Source: Paraflavitalea sp966211765
GTDB taxonomy: Bacteria; Bacteroidota; Bacteroidia; Chitinophagales; Chitinophagaceae
Direction of reading: 5' to 3'
DNA length: 64,000 nt
NCBI GenBank assembly: GCA_966211765.1
Contig: CBIHOV010000027.1
Span: forward strand, 55,865-119,864
In this document: one piece after another, positions 54,501 to 62,646 of the stretch
Layout of the letters: each line of letters begins with the position of its first letter
Numbering within the stretch: position 1 is the first letter of the stretch
Made by a program: the position numbers and the translations under genes
The notes under the pieces: generated by a model
The model's database searches: none
What the model was told of the DNA's origin: nothing
Seen by the model: the letters and a program-made list of their open reading frames with translations, nothing else

Positions 54501-54756
54501 GCACCTGGTCAACAAGGCATCGGTCACCTTGTCTCCCAACCCGGTGGTCAACCAGGCCAATATACAGATCAGCTTAAACAGTCAGGAATCGATCCACTGG
54601 AAAATAGTGGACAATGCGGGCAGGATCATGCAACAGCAGCGCCTCACTGCCGGCAGTACAAGCATCCCGGTGGATGTGCACGCATGGCCGGACGGGGTAT
54701 ATTACCTCACTGTTGAAAGCAAGAGCCTCCGGGAACGGATCGTATTTGCAAAATAA
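51562..54756 (+). CDS. giant secreted ELWxxDGTxAGT repeat protein with type IX sorting tail (copy 2)
   Basis: 1064 residues from the ATG at 51562; the frame opens 42 bp earlier, but this Met lines up with the start of copy 1 (MIRKACLLCC against MVRKACALTV). It has a signal peptide, 17 DGT repeats with the same order of variants as copy 1 (for instance a late EIWRSDGTAQGTMMVQD unit), a final ELWAAN, and an SWKTTGEVNTLTFIVERS domain. The type IX tail has LSPNPVVNQANIQISL and VYYLTVESKSLRERIVFAK. It arose by tandem gene duplication. A double terminator-like region follows. Confidence 0.92.
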   Translation: MIRKACLLCCLSFNIHLMVLAQPFSLVKDLQPGMYRMPNTVTRPFINFQGSLYFAGESFGGSELWKTDGTAAGTVLVKDIQVGYEGSYPKNFLVFNNTLFFTAEGNEQGAELWKTDGTAAGTVMVKDIDFRGGASNPAFLTIMNGVLYFLTGTSLHDRGLWKTDGTEAGTVLVTRINPGGFNEFTGMVVVNGTLFFGASDGINGAELWKSDGTAAGTVQVKDIYPGSERSLPGNFLSWNGRAWFSAGDATTGVELWSSDGTEAGTIRVKDIDPGTSGSAPHDLTVMNGVLYFSAVTQAEGTGLWKTDGTEAGTILVKKFESTGFLNNLTNLTNANGTLYFSASSLAAGTELWKSDGTEAGTVMVSDMNPGTANSSPTYIVYMNGKVYCRATAAAGTKLWQTDGTAGGTQIVKDINPGGNDHPSYLLPFNGSLLFAAYDNVHDFGLWKSDGTEAGTVFLKDIYQVGNSSNPASFSNLNGRFYFVGQTPATGTELMKSDGTATGTVVVKDINPGATPSTINNLAALNNELYFITETISSTSGLWRSDGTEAGTQLVKDLYPGIAFATTANLTTIGTRLFFSAAPLGDGEEIWTSDGTDAGTLLLKRLEPGNWNAVAEQFTNVNGLLFFVATTSAQGAELWKSDGTVAGTTLVKDIQPGIDGSMPRFLTAMNGMLYFSATSPSGGNELWKSDGTDAGTVMVKDILPGGGSSEPKNLVSGNGILYFTAVDGVHGGELWKSDGTEGGTVLVKDINPGLPGSFAEALIPVNGTVYFTARTDDEGFELWKTDGTAAGTSLVKDIFPGYRSAILGQLFKIDNQVLFAANDGLHGEEIWRSDGTAQGTMMVQDIVPDGGSLPDFFYKVGNTIYATAIDELHGNELWAANAPAALPLTLLSFSGRLQQEDALLSWKTTGEVNTLTFIVERSTDGRNYTKAGNVPALNTAGDHHYHFTDPGITKQGAPIVYYRLRQQDLDGRSTHSTTIALHLVNKASVTLSPNPVVNQANIQISLNSQESIHWKIVDNAGRIMQQQRLTAGSTSIPVDVHAWPDGVYYLTVESKSLRERIVFAK

Positions 54757-54786
54757 TAAAGAGTCTCGCAGTTTTTGGTTTACAAA

Positions 54787-54814
54787 AAAAGGTCCCGGTT
54801 CCCCGGGGCCTTTT
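54787..54814 (+). terminator. rho-independent terminator of the DGT-repeat pair
   Basis: AAAAGGTCCCGG and CCGGGGCCTTTT pair over 12 bp (one G-U) with a 4-nt loop, followed by TTTTGC. It lies 30 bp after the stop of copy 2. Confidence 0.88.
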
Positions 54815-54819
54815 GCATT

Positions 54820-54890
54820 AAGAGGTGACACTGTTAAAGAGGTGACACCTTTCCTTTTCGACGCGGACGAAAGCTGTCACCTCTTTTGCT
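54820..54890 (+). repeat. hairpin with a duplicated left arm
   Basis: AAGAGGTGACAC occurs at 54820-54831 and again at 54837-54848. The complementary TGTCACCTCTTT (54875-54886) can pair with either copy. An inner stem CTTTTCG/CGAAAG (54854-54873) strengthens the second pairing, and T-rich sequence follows. It may be a second terminator or an alternative-pairing switch before the VOC gene. Confidence 0.45.
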
Positions 54891-55006
54891 TTTAACTTTA
54901 AAAGGATTCACCAAAGATGTCGCATTTATCCAATTCCATGGATTGGCAGGGCACTACTTTTGATGCATCAAACCAACATGGTCATCAACATTTAAAAAGT
55001 ATACGC

Positions 55007-55390
55007 ATGAAAAAACTCAGTTTACCGGACAATTACCAAACCGTAATGCCTTACCTGATCGTCAACAATGCCCTTGGCCTGAAACAATTCATGGAAGCGG
55101 TATTTGAAGGCACAGAACTTCGTATTGTGCCAAAGCCAGGCGAAGAAGGCATTATGCACGGCGAATTAATGATCGGCGACAGTACCATCATGTTTGCAGA
55201 AGCCTCCGCCCAATGGCCGCCGGTAACGGCCGGTCTGTACATCAATGTAGCGGATGCGGATGCTACTTATGCAAAAGCCCTGGCGAAAGGCGCCACCACC
55301 ATCATGGAGCCCGTAGACCAGTCTTATGGCCGTACCAGCGGCGTCCATGATCCGTTTGGGAACGTTTGGTGGATCACCACTCCCCTATAG
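55007..55390 (+). CDS. VOC family protein (PhnB/glyoxalase-like)
   Basis: 127 residues from the ATG at 55007; the open frame begins at 54917, but the first 30 residues do not belong to the fold. Two betaalphabetabetabeta units are seen: TVMPYLIVNNALGLKQFMEAVFEG, GIMHGELMIGDSTIMFAEAS, then GLYINVADADATYAKALAKGATTI and DPFGNVWWITTP. The DPFGNVWWI end and GELMIGDS strand are hallmarks of PhnB-type VOC proteins. It is not a classical glyoxalase I. The substrate is unknown. Confidence 0.87.
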   Translation: MKKLSLPDNYQTVMPYLIVNNALGLKQFMEAVFEGTELRIVPKPGEEGIMHGELMIGDSTIMFAEASAQWPPVTAGLYINVADADATYAKALAKGATTIMEPVDQSYGRTSGVHDPFGNVWWITTPL

Positions 55391-55500
55391 ACCTTCCCCC
55401 AACAATGGTGAAAGAGATGCAGATGCCGGATAAATTCCGGCATTTGTATTGTTATATAGAAATGCGCAAGGGTTATTTCGTAAATCCGTTACCCATTTAT

Positions 55501-55508
55501 TATTTTTG
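55501..55508 (+). promoter_or_regulatory. -7 box TATTTTTG before the SDR gene
   Basis: TATTTTTG matches TAnnTTTG and lies 19 bp before the ATG at 55527. The -33 position reads only TTTC at about the right distance. Confidence 0.35.
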
Positions 55509-55526
55509 CAATTATAATTAACAGAT

Positions 55527-56333
55527 ATGTCGTTTTTTAAAGATAAGGTAGTTGTCGTTACTGGAGGTACCGAAGGAATAGGAAAGGCCCTTGTTAATGC
55601 TTTTATTGATGCGGGGGCCAAAGTAGCCACCTGCGCCCGGAACTACGATAAGCTGTACACGCTTCAATTACAACATACCAGCGTAATGCTGCACACCATG
55701 ACCTGCGACCTGAGCAAGGAACAGGACTGCAGGCGCTTTATTGAATCGACGATCAAAACCTTTGGCGGCATTGATATCCTCATCAACAATGCCGGTGTAA
55801 GCATGCGTGCCTTATTCCGCGATACGGAGGTGGAAGTGATCAAGAAGGTGATGGACATTAACTTCTACGGCGCTGTGCATTGCACCAAATATGCCCTGAA
55901 TTCCATTATTGAACGCCAGGGCACGGTAGTAGGCGTTTCTTCCATTGCCGGATACCGGGGCTTGCCCGGCCGCAGTGGCTATTCTGCCTCTAAATTTGCC
56001 CTGCAGGGCTGGATGGAAGCCCTCCGCACTGAATTGTTGCACACCGGTGTGAATGTAATGTGGGTTTGCCCGGGCTTTACGGCTTCCAATATTCGCAATG
56101 CAGCACTCAACAAAGACGGCAATCCACAAGGCGAATCACCCATGGACGAAAGTTCCATGATGAGCGCCGACGAGGTAGCCACCCATGTGGTGAAAGCCAT
56201 TGAAGCACGCAAACGAACACTGGTACTTACCTTTAATGGCAAAAGGACCGTATTCATGAACCGCTTCTTCCCTTCCTGGACAGATAAATTGGTACATAAG
56301 TTCTTCTTTAAAAACGGGGAACTGGTTAAATAG
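55527..56333 (+). CDS. SDR family oxidoreductase
   Basis: 268 residues, a classical short-chain dehydrogenase. The NAD(P)-binding motif is TGGTEGIG (12-19), NNAG at 87-90, catalytic Ser near 138-139 (VSSIAGYRG), and YSASK with Tyr152 and Lys156. The C-terminus is longer than the minimal SDR (RTVFMNRFFPSWTDKLVHKFFFK), with a basic hydrophobic end that might touch the membrane. Specific activity is not predictable; related Bacteroidota proteins are grouped with 3-ketodihydrosphingosine-reductase-like SDRs. The next gene starts 1 bp after its stop, so the two are translationally coupled. Confidence 0.9.
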   Translation: MSFFKDKVVVVTGGTEGIGKALVNAFIDAGAKVATCARNYDKLYTLQLQHTSVMLHTMTCDLSKEQDCRRFIESTIKTFGGIDILINNAGVSMRALFRDTEVEVIKKVMDINFYGAVHCTKYALNSIIERQGTVVGVSSIAGYRGLPGRSGYSASKFALQGWMEALRTELLHTGVNVMWVCPGFTASNIRNAALNKDGNPQGESPMDESSMMSADEVATHVVKAIEARKRTLVLTFNGKRTVFMNRFFPSWTDKLVHKFFFKNGELVK

Positions 56334-56334
56334 A

Positions 56335-57150
56335 ATGGCGTTACTAACCCTGACATCAGACATAGGTCAGCAAGACTACCTGGTAGGGGCGTTAAAAGGC
56401 CAGCTATTACAGATCAATCCCGCTTTTTCACTGATCGATATATCCCATACCCTCTCCCCTTTCAACTATCCGCAAGCGGCCTATGTGTGCCGCAATGCCA
56501 TCAATAATTTTCCGCCCTATACTTTTCACCTGTTAATGGTCAACCTCTTTGAAAAGAAGCCGGAACAGCTGCTGCTGGCCTATCACCAGGAACAATACAT
56601 CCTTTGTGCCGACAATGGTCTGCTCACCATGATCCTGGAAGGCAAGCCCGAAATGGTGATCGGCCTGCCACTCGACAAAACAGCCAATAAAAACACCCTG
56701 TATTGCGCCCGGGTAATGGGTCAGGCCGTACAGTCACTCCAGGAAGGCACCAGCCTGCTCGAGATCGGTACACCCGACGTGCGTTTTACTGAAACCAATC
56801 ACCTCCGCCCCCTCCTAAGCGACAACTGGATAGAAGGCCAGATCATATTTATTGACAACTTTGAGAACATCGTCGTCAATATTACCCACGCCCAGTTTGA
56901 AGAACAGCGCAAAGGCCGCAGCTTTCAGATCGTTTTCAAGCGCAATGAGGTCATTTCTTCCATCAGTGAAACCTATGCCGATGTGCCCGAAGGCGAAAAA
57001 CTAGCCCTCTTCAATGCGGCCGGCTACCTCGAGATAGCCATCAATAAAGGCAATGCCGCCGGTCTTTTTGGCCTGCAGGGATTCACAGAGAAGTCGCAAA
57101 ACATGCAAAACCGCCTCTTTTACCAGACCGTAAGGATACACTTTGAGTAA
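56335..57150 (+). CDS. SAM hydroxide adenosyltransferase (DUF62 family)
   Basis: 271 residues. It has the fold of the SAM-dependent halogenase/hydroxide adenosyltransferases: LTLTSDIGQQDYLVGALKG at the N-terminus, IDISHTLSPFNYPQAAYVCRNA, CADNGLLTMIL, and in the C-terminal domain GQIIFIDNFENIVVNIT and LALFNAAGYLEIAINKGNAAGLFGL. Family members convert SAM and water (or hydroxide) to adenosine and methionine; chlorinases differ in a loop. The exact ion is not decidable here. It is coupled to the SDR gene. Confidence 0.9.
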   Translation: MALLTLTSDIGQQDYLVGALKGQLLQINPAFSLIDISHTLSPFNYPQAAYVCRNAINNFPPYTFHLLMVNLFEKKPEQLLLAYHQEQYILCADNGLLTMILEGKPEMVIGLPLDKTANKNTLYCARVMGQAVQSLQEGTSLLEIGTPDVRFTETNHLRPLLSDNWIEGQIIFIDNFENIVVNITHAQFEEQRKGRSFQIVFKRNEVISSISETYADVPEGEKLALFNAAGYLEIAINKGNAAGLFGLQGFTEKSQNMQNRLFYQTVRIHFE

Positions 57151-57365
57151 TTGTTTTGTTAATTCAATCCTGGCTGCGCCCCCTTCAAGTACGTAAAATT
57201 TCGTTTACCATTCAGGTCCTACCCCACCATCTGCTATAATCGAACGTAATTAGCTGTATTATAACCCCTGATAACCCTCTTAATATGAATAAAATATATT
57301 ATAGATGGTTGCCAAACTATCAATATAAAGAATTCGAAACCCGATACACGAAACCCGAAACTCTA

Positions 57366-57373
57366 TATATTTG
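57366..57373 (+). promoter_or_regulatory. -7 box TATATTTG before the DUF2723 gene
   Basis: TATATTTG matches TAnnTTTG exactly, 26 bp before the ATG at 57400. Upstream lies CGAAACCCG repeated (57338 and 57353); no good -33 TTTG is present. Confidence 0.35.
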
Positions 57374-57399
57374 CCAAGTTTAATAAAACTCAATACAAT

Positions 57400-60300
57400 A
57401 TGAATTTTAGCCGTGTCAATAACATTGTAGGTTGGCTGGTTTGTTTGATTGCTTGTACTGTGTACGTCCTCACTATGGAAGCTACCGGCAGTTTCTGGGA
57501 CTGTGGTGAGTTCGTGTCAAGTGCCTACAAGTTACAGATACCCCACCCCCCTGGAGCTCCTTTGTACGTATTACTTGGCCGTTTGGTTATAGTGCTTTTT
57601 GGCGCTGATACCCACAAAGCGGCCCGGGGCGGCAAAATTATTAAATCTATTGCAAGCGGCATCACCAAAATATTCCTGTTCTGGACCATTACCCACTTTG
57701 CCCGCAAACTGGTGCAAAAAGGCGCAGAGCTTACCGGCGAACAAACATTCTCCGTAATGGCTGCCGGTGTGGTAGGCGCACTGGCCTATACCTTTTCCGA
57801 CTCTTTCTGGTACAGTGCCGTGGAAGGTGAAGTATATGCCCTCTCCTCTTTCTTTACAGCCATCGTATTCTGGGCTATCCTGAAATGGGAACATGAAGTA
57901 GACAAGGAAAGCCAAACGGACGGCCATAAGTTCTCCCGTGCCGACCGCTGGATCATCTTCATCTTCTTCATGATGGGATTGTCGATCGGTGTTCACTTGT
58001 TGAACCTCCTGACTATTCCAGCCATTGTAATGGTGTACTATTTCAAACGCTATAAGGTTACTGCCTGGGGCACTTTCTTTGCCTTCATGCTGGGTTGTAT
58101 CATCACCGGTCTGGTACAGGTGGTCATCATCCAATGGTCTATCAAAGGCGCAGGCTCATTTGATATCCTGTTTGTAAACGATTTCGGTCTGCCTTTCTTC
58201 AGTGGCTTTGCCAGCTATTTCATCTTACTGGCGGCTTTACTGATCATCGGCCTTCGTTTTGGCGAAGCCCAGATCAAAAAGTTTACCCTTTTCCCCATTT
58301 GGTTAACAGCCATCATCCTGTTGTTCTGTTTCCCATTCATTAAATCACCCGGTTCTTTTGTGATCCTGTTGCTGGGCCTGGGTGGTCTGATAGCACTTTG
58401 TTATTACTATAAATCAGGTGTTGCTTCTTTCCTGAAGATCGGCATCTGGTCGGCTATATTTGTTATTTTAGGTTACTCCACTTACTTCACTACCCTGGTA
58501 CGCTCTTCTGCCAATCCATCGGTAGATATGTACAATGTAGATAACCCTGTAAGTTTGGTAGGTTACCTGAGCCGTGAGCAGTACGGTGACTGGCCCATCC
58601 TTTATGGTCCTTACTTCACCGATAAGCCAAGCCAGGAGAACTTTGTAATAACCGGCGACCGCTATGTAAAAGGAAAAGACAAGTATGAAGTAGCTGGTAA
58701 AAACGGCGGCATCGATTATGGCAGCATGCCTACCGCCCACTTGTTCCCCCGCAGCTGGGATCCCAACAACGAAAGGAACCAGGAGCAGGTTTACCGCAAC
58801 TTCGGTGGACTGGAGCAGGACGAAGAACCCACCAGGGCTTCAGAAATACAATACTTCCTCAACTACCAGTTCCGCTGGATGTACTGGCGCTACTTCATGT
58901 GGAACTTTGCCGGCAAGCAAAACGACCTGCAAGGCTTCGGCAACCGTCGCGACGGTAACTGGAACAGCGGGATCAGTCCTGTAGACAAGTTTTTTGGCCA
59001 CAGCACACCGGATGTATTACCGGAAACTGCCGGCTCTAAGAATAAAGCCAACAACAAGCTTTTCTTCCTGCCACTTATCCTCGGTATTATTGGTCTCATC
59101 TACCAATACCGCAACCGCAGGGATTGGTTAGTTACAGGCGCATTGTTCTTCTTTACCGGTTTTGCCATTGTTATTTACCTCAACCAGGCAGGCTACCAGC
59201 CACGTGAGCGGGATTATGCCTATGTAGGCTCATTCTATGCTTTTGCGATCTGGATCGGCTTAGGTGTGCTCTGGGTGAAAGATATACTGGGCAAATACCT
59301 CAATAGTAAAATGGCAGGTTATGCCGCTTTCGGTATCACCTTACTGGCTGTACCGGTATTGATGGCGTCACAGGAATGGGACGACCACGACCGCAGCAAG
59401 AAAGTGTTGGCGCGCGACCTGGGTAGCGATTACCTGGAAAGCTGTGAAAAGGATGCGATCCTCATCTCCTTTGGCGATAATGATACTTACCCGCTCTGGT
59501 ATACCCAGGAAGTAGAAGGTGTGCGCAAGGACCTGCGTGTGGTGAACTATAGCTTATTGGGCACAGACTGGTACATCAACCAGCTGCGCTACAAGGTAAA
59601 CGAAAGCGCCCCTGTTGATGTAATATTGACGCCTGAGCAAATTCAGGGAGGCAAGCGCGACAGGATCTACTACTACCCGCTTCCCGGTTACAATCAAACT
59701 GATTATTACGATCTGTATAAAGTATTTAAAGATGTAATTGCCAGCGAAGACCCGGCCAAGATGGCGCCTATGGAAGGTGATGAAGACCGCCCCAGCGTAT
59801 TCCCCGTGAAGAAATTCACTATTCCTGTAGATGTAGAAGCGGTGAAAAAGAACCTGGTACTGAATCCCGGCGATAGCGTAGTAAGCCAGCTGAAACTGGA
59901 TATCAACCGCAATTCCATTGATAAGAACGACCTGGCCGTACTGGCCCTGATAGCTGCCAACAACTGGAAAAGACCCATCTATTTCACTTCTACACAGGAG
60001 CTGGAAAACCTGGGACTGGAAAAGTACACACGTATGGAAGGCTTATCCTACAGGCTGGTGCCCATCGAAAACGCCAACAACATTGCTACTGATCCGATGT
60101 ACAAAACCATCATGGAGAAGTTTAAATACGGCGGCGCTGGCAGAAGCGGTGTTTACTATGATGAAGAGAACCGCCGTCATATCAACAGCATCCGTCAGGC
60201 ACATGCATTACTGGGATTGAACCTGGCCCAACTCAACAAAAAAGATTCGGCCAGGAAAGTGCTGCAGAAGTATGATGCCAATGTAATGGAAGGCAATGTA

Positions 60301-60714
60301 CCTTATGGTATGACCTCCAACCGTGGCAACTTCCACAACCGTGTTTCCATGTCCTTCCTGCTGGCAGCTTATGAAGCAGATGACCTGAAGCTGGCTGCGA
60401 AAGTGAATACATCCATGAAGCGCGACCTGGAACAGCAAATGCGCTACTACCGCACCCTGGGCGAAGATATGAGCAACGAACAACTGGCCATGCAGGCAGC
60501 CGCTTACCTCAACAACAGGGGTAATAATCTTGCCCAAAGCCAGGAAGTATTCTCTCAGGATATCCTTTCTACTTACCAGATGCTGCGACAACTGGAAGAA
60601 TGGGAAAAGCAATACAAGGCGGGTAATAAACCAGCCGGCACTTCTGAAAATGTTGATCCGAATATCTCAACACCCGACTCAGGAGCCAAACCCAAGGATA
60701 CTGTCAATAAATAA
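57400..60714 (+). CDS. DUF2723 family protein, TMEM260-like O-mannosyltransferase
   Basis: 1104 residues. About ten or more transmembrane helices fill the first 400 and the 540-650 regions. The N-terminal luminal loop TGSFWDCGEFVSSAYKLQIPHPPGAPLY carries the Asp/Glu and HPPGAPLY motif of this GT-C family. The long C-terminal soluble half includes SFGDNDTYPLWYTQEVEGVRKDLRVVNYSLL and a helical segment near 930-1070. In Bacteroidota such genes are linked to general protein O-glycosylation. The glycan donor would be a lipid-linked mannose (family inference). Confidence 0.92.
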   Translation: MNFSRVNNIVGWLVCLIACTVYVLTMEATGSFWDCGEFVSSAYKLQIPHPPGAPLYVLLGRLVIVLFGADTHKAARGGKIIKSIASGITKIFLFWTITHFARKLVQKGAELTGEQTFSVMAAGVVGALAYTFSDSFWYSAVEGEVYALSSFFTAIVFWAILKWEHEVDKESQTDGHKFSRADRWIIFIFFMMGLSIGVHLLNLLTIPAIVMVYYFKRYKVTAWGTFFAFMLGCIITGLVQVVIIQWSIKGAGSFDILFVNDFGLPFFSGFASYFILLAALLIIGLRFGEAQIKKFTLFPIWLTAIILLFCFPFIKSPGSFVILLLGLGGLIALCYYYKSGVASFLKIGIWSAIFVILGYSTYFTTLVRSSANPSVDMYNVDNPVSLVGYLSREQYGDWPILYGPYFTDKPSQENFVITGDRYVKGKDKYEVAGKNGGIDYGSMPTAHLFPRSWDPNNERNQEQVYRNFGGLEQDEEPTRASEIQYFLNYQFRWMYWRYFMWNFAGKQNDLQGFGNRRDGNWNSGISPVDKFFGHSTPDVLPETAGSKNKANNKLFFLPLILGIIGLIYQYRNRRDWLVTGALFFFTGFAIVIYLNQAGYQPRERDYAYVGSFYAFAIWIGLGVLWVKDILGKYLNSKMAGYAAFGITLLAVPVLMASQEWDDHDRSKKVLARDLGSDYLESCEKDAILISFGDNDTYPLWYTQEVEGVRKDLRVVNYSLLGTDWYINQLRYKVNESAPVDVILTPEQIQGGKRDRIYYYPLPGYNQTDYYDLYKVFKDVIASEDPAKMAPMEGDEDRPSVFPVKKFTIPVDVEAVKKNLVLNPGDSVVSQLKLDINRNSIDKNDLAVLALIAANNWKRPIYFTSTQELENLGLEKYTRMEGLSYRLVPIENANNIATDPMYKTIMEKFKYGGAGRSGVYYDEENRRHINSIRQAHALLGLNLAQLNKKDSARKVLQKYDANVMEGNVPYGMTSNRGNFHNRVSMSFLLAAYEADDLKLAAKVNTSMKRDLEQQMRYYRTLGEDMSNEQLAMQAAAYLNNRGNNLAQSQEVFSQDILSTYQMLRQLEEWEKQYKAGNKPAGTSENVDPNISTPDSGAKPKDTVNK

Positions 60715-60741
60715 CCTGGTTTAGCCAGCTACTGAATAGAA

Positions 60742-60772
60742 AACGTCCCGGCAAAACCCGGGACGTTTTTTT
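60742..60772 (+). terminator. rho-independent terminator of the DUF2723 gene
   Basis: AACGTCCCGG and CCGGGACGTT form a 10-bp stem with a short A-rich loop, followed by TTTTT. It is 27 bp after the stop codon. Confidence 0.93.
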
Positions 60773-60775
60773 ATG

Positions 60776-60823
60776 CAGTCTCCGGGTGGGTCGCCCTCTA
60801 AAGGGCGGCTCACCCGGAGACTG
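60776..60823 (+). repeat. covarying hairpin repeat, copy C
   Basis: Outer arms CAGTCTCCGGGTG / CACCCGGAGACTG and inner arms GGGTCGCCCT / AGGGCGGCTC. Reversed, the core is the same as in copies A and B (GAGCCGCCCT...AGGGCGACC), with a 4-nt loop. Here the plus strand carries the G-U form. It directly follows a strong terminator. The gap 60824-61029 holds no gene. Confidence 0.78.
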
Positions 60824-61029
60824 ATTTAAACTGCTTCCCCCACTCATTACCTCAATACCCCTCCATAGCTGCCTTCGGCTCGCAGCTCGTAGCTCAAGGC
60901 TCGCCGCTTCCCTTCCCCCAACAATTTCCCTTAACAATTTGTTATTTAGACACGTATGTATTGCTGACGCCTTAATCAGCAATAATGCTTAAATTGAGAT
61001 AAACGCTTATATAGTTAAAACCATAATTT

Positions 61030-62127
61030 GTGATAGGTCACCATTTTACAAAATTTGATCCCAATCGTGAAGGGAAGAGCAAGTTTGACCAGTTGCTCGA
61101 TGTGCTGATGCAGTTATTGGCCTATACCAATGGCGACATCACCGAAGCGCTGAACTGGATGAACCAATTGGACAAAGAATACGAACTCACAGACAATGAG
61201 TACGGTATGGGCGATTTTATTGAGGAACTGCGCGAAAAGGGGTATATCCAGGAAAACCCGGTCAACGGGCAGATCGCTATTACTTCCAAAACCGAGCAGG
61301 GCATCCGGAAGAAATCGCTGGAAGAGATCTTTGGCAAGCTCAAAAAGACCAAACAAGGTCAGCACCATACTTTTAAACCCGGACAGGGCGATGAGATCAG
61401 CCCCGACAGCAGGCCCTACCAGTTTGGGGATACGCTGGAGCAGATCGACTTTACCACTTCCATCCTCAATGCACAAATCAATCACGGCATCGAGAGCTTT
61501 AGTATGCAGGAGGATGATCTTTCGATCCGGGAAACGGACTTCAAAGCACAGACCTCTACCGTGCTCATGATCGACATTTCCCATTCGATGATCCTGTACG
61601 GCGAAGACCGGATTACTCCGGCCAAAAAGGTAGCTATGGCCCTCAGCGAGCTTATTACCACCAAGTATCCGAAGGATACCCTCGATATCGTGGTATTTGG
61701 GAATGATGCCTGGCCCGTAGAGATCAAAGACCTGCCTTACCTGCAGGTAGGACCTTACCATACCAATACCGTAGCCGGACTGGAAATGGCGATGGACCTG
61801 CTGCGCAGGCGCAAGAATCCCAATAAGCAGATCTTCATGATCACCGATGGTAAACCTACCTGTCTGAAAGTAGGCAAACGTTATTACAAGAACAGTTTTG
61901 GCCTCGACAGGAAGATCACCACCCGTTGTTTGAACCTGGCAGCCCAGTGCAAAAAGCTCAAAATACCCATCACCACTTTCATGATCGCCACCGACCCGTA
62001 CTTACAACGGTTTGTACAGGAGTTTACCGAAACGAACAATGGCAAGGCCTTCTTCGCTTCCTTAGACAAACTGGGCGCTTTCATATTCAAGGATTTTGAA
62101 AGTGGCAGGAGGAAAACGGTCTATTAA
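61030..62127 (+). CDS. VWA domain protein of a MoxR/chelatase-type cluster
   Basis: 365 residues from a GTG at 61030; the sequence directly after it (GHHFTKFDPN) is the conserved start of this group, whereas the first ATG would lose 59 residues. An N-terminal helical region precedes LEEIFGKLKKTKQGQHHTFKPGQGDE. A von Willebrand A domain starts at about 176 with MIDAS DISHS (182-186, Asp182, Ser184, Ser186), and TDGKPTC as its later metal loop. It probably works with the AAA+ protein at 62647, as VWA-MoxR pairs do in metal insertion or complex assembly. The ExbD-like gene lies between them. Confidence 0.9.
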   Translation: MIGHHFTKFDPNREGKSKFDQLLDVLMQLLAYTNGDITEALNWMNQLDKEYELTDNEYGMGDFIEELREKGYIQENPVNGQIAITSKTEQGIRKKSLEEIFGKLKKTKQGQHHTFKPGQGDEISPDSRPYQFGDTLEQIDFTTSILNAQINHGIESFSMQEDDLSIRETDFKAQTSTVLMIDISHSMILYGEDRITPAKKVAMALSELITTKYPKDTLDIVVFGNDAWPVEIKDLPYLQVGPYHTNTVAGLEMAMDLLRRRKNPNKQIFMITDGKPTCLKVGKRYYKNSFGLDRKITTRCLNLAAQCKKLKIPITTFMIATDPYLQRFVQEFTETNNGKAFFASLDKLGAFIFKDFESGRRKTVY

Positions 62128-62141
62128 ACTTATTCTTGTTC

Positions 62142-62597
62142 ATGAAACAGCTATTCACGGTCATAATTATTATCCTGCTTTTTAGTAGTTGCACAGAAAT
62201 TGCCGGGTTCTTTCTAACAACAACTACAGCTGCACCACAGCCCATGAAACTATTCTTGCCAAAAGATTCGGAAAAAGAGGACATGCCTATAGCGTTAAAC
62301 AACTCAGACAGTATACTGACGCTATTGCTTACAGCCAATAAGGTTTACTATTACCCAGGTAATTCCGTAACAGGAAAAGAGGTGAGCACGATCAGCTACA
62401 AGGCAGTAAGGGATATGGTGGGCCAGCATAAAAAGAAGTATGGCGAAAAGATCGTTGTGATCATTAAGCCCCATCAAAATTGCACCTATAAAAACACGGT
62501 CGATATCCTAGATGAAATGACCATCAATGAAATAAAAAGATATGCATTAGTGGACCTTACAGAGGAAGACAAAATGATTGTAAGCACTAAGCCGTAG
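62142..62597 (+). CDS. ExbD/TolR-like periplasmic domain lipoprotein
   Basis: 151 residues from the ATG at 62142. The hydrophobic start ends in a lipobox FSSC (Cys near 17) instead of the ExbD transmembrane helix with its conserved Asp. The rest follows ExbD: TTTTAAPQPMKLFLPKD, LTLLLTANKVYYYPGN, KKKYGEKIVVIIKPHQNCTYKNTVDILDEMTINEIKRYALVDLTEED. The lost proton-path Asp argues against a force-transducing role. It lies between the VWA and AAA+ genes (gaps 14 and 49 bp). A role as a binding lipoprotein is inferred. Confidence 0.72.
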   Translation: MKQLFTVIIIILLFSSCTEIAGFFLTTTTAAPQPMKLFLPKDSEKEDMPIALNNSDSILTLLLTANKVYYYPGNSVTGKEVSTISYKAVRDMVGQHKKKYGEKIVVIIKPHQNCTYKNTVDILDEMTINEIKRYALVDLTEEDKMIVSTKP

Positions 62598-62646
62598 TAG
62601 CAACTATCGCTATTGGTTAAGAACATACAAAATTGAATAATACGCA

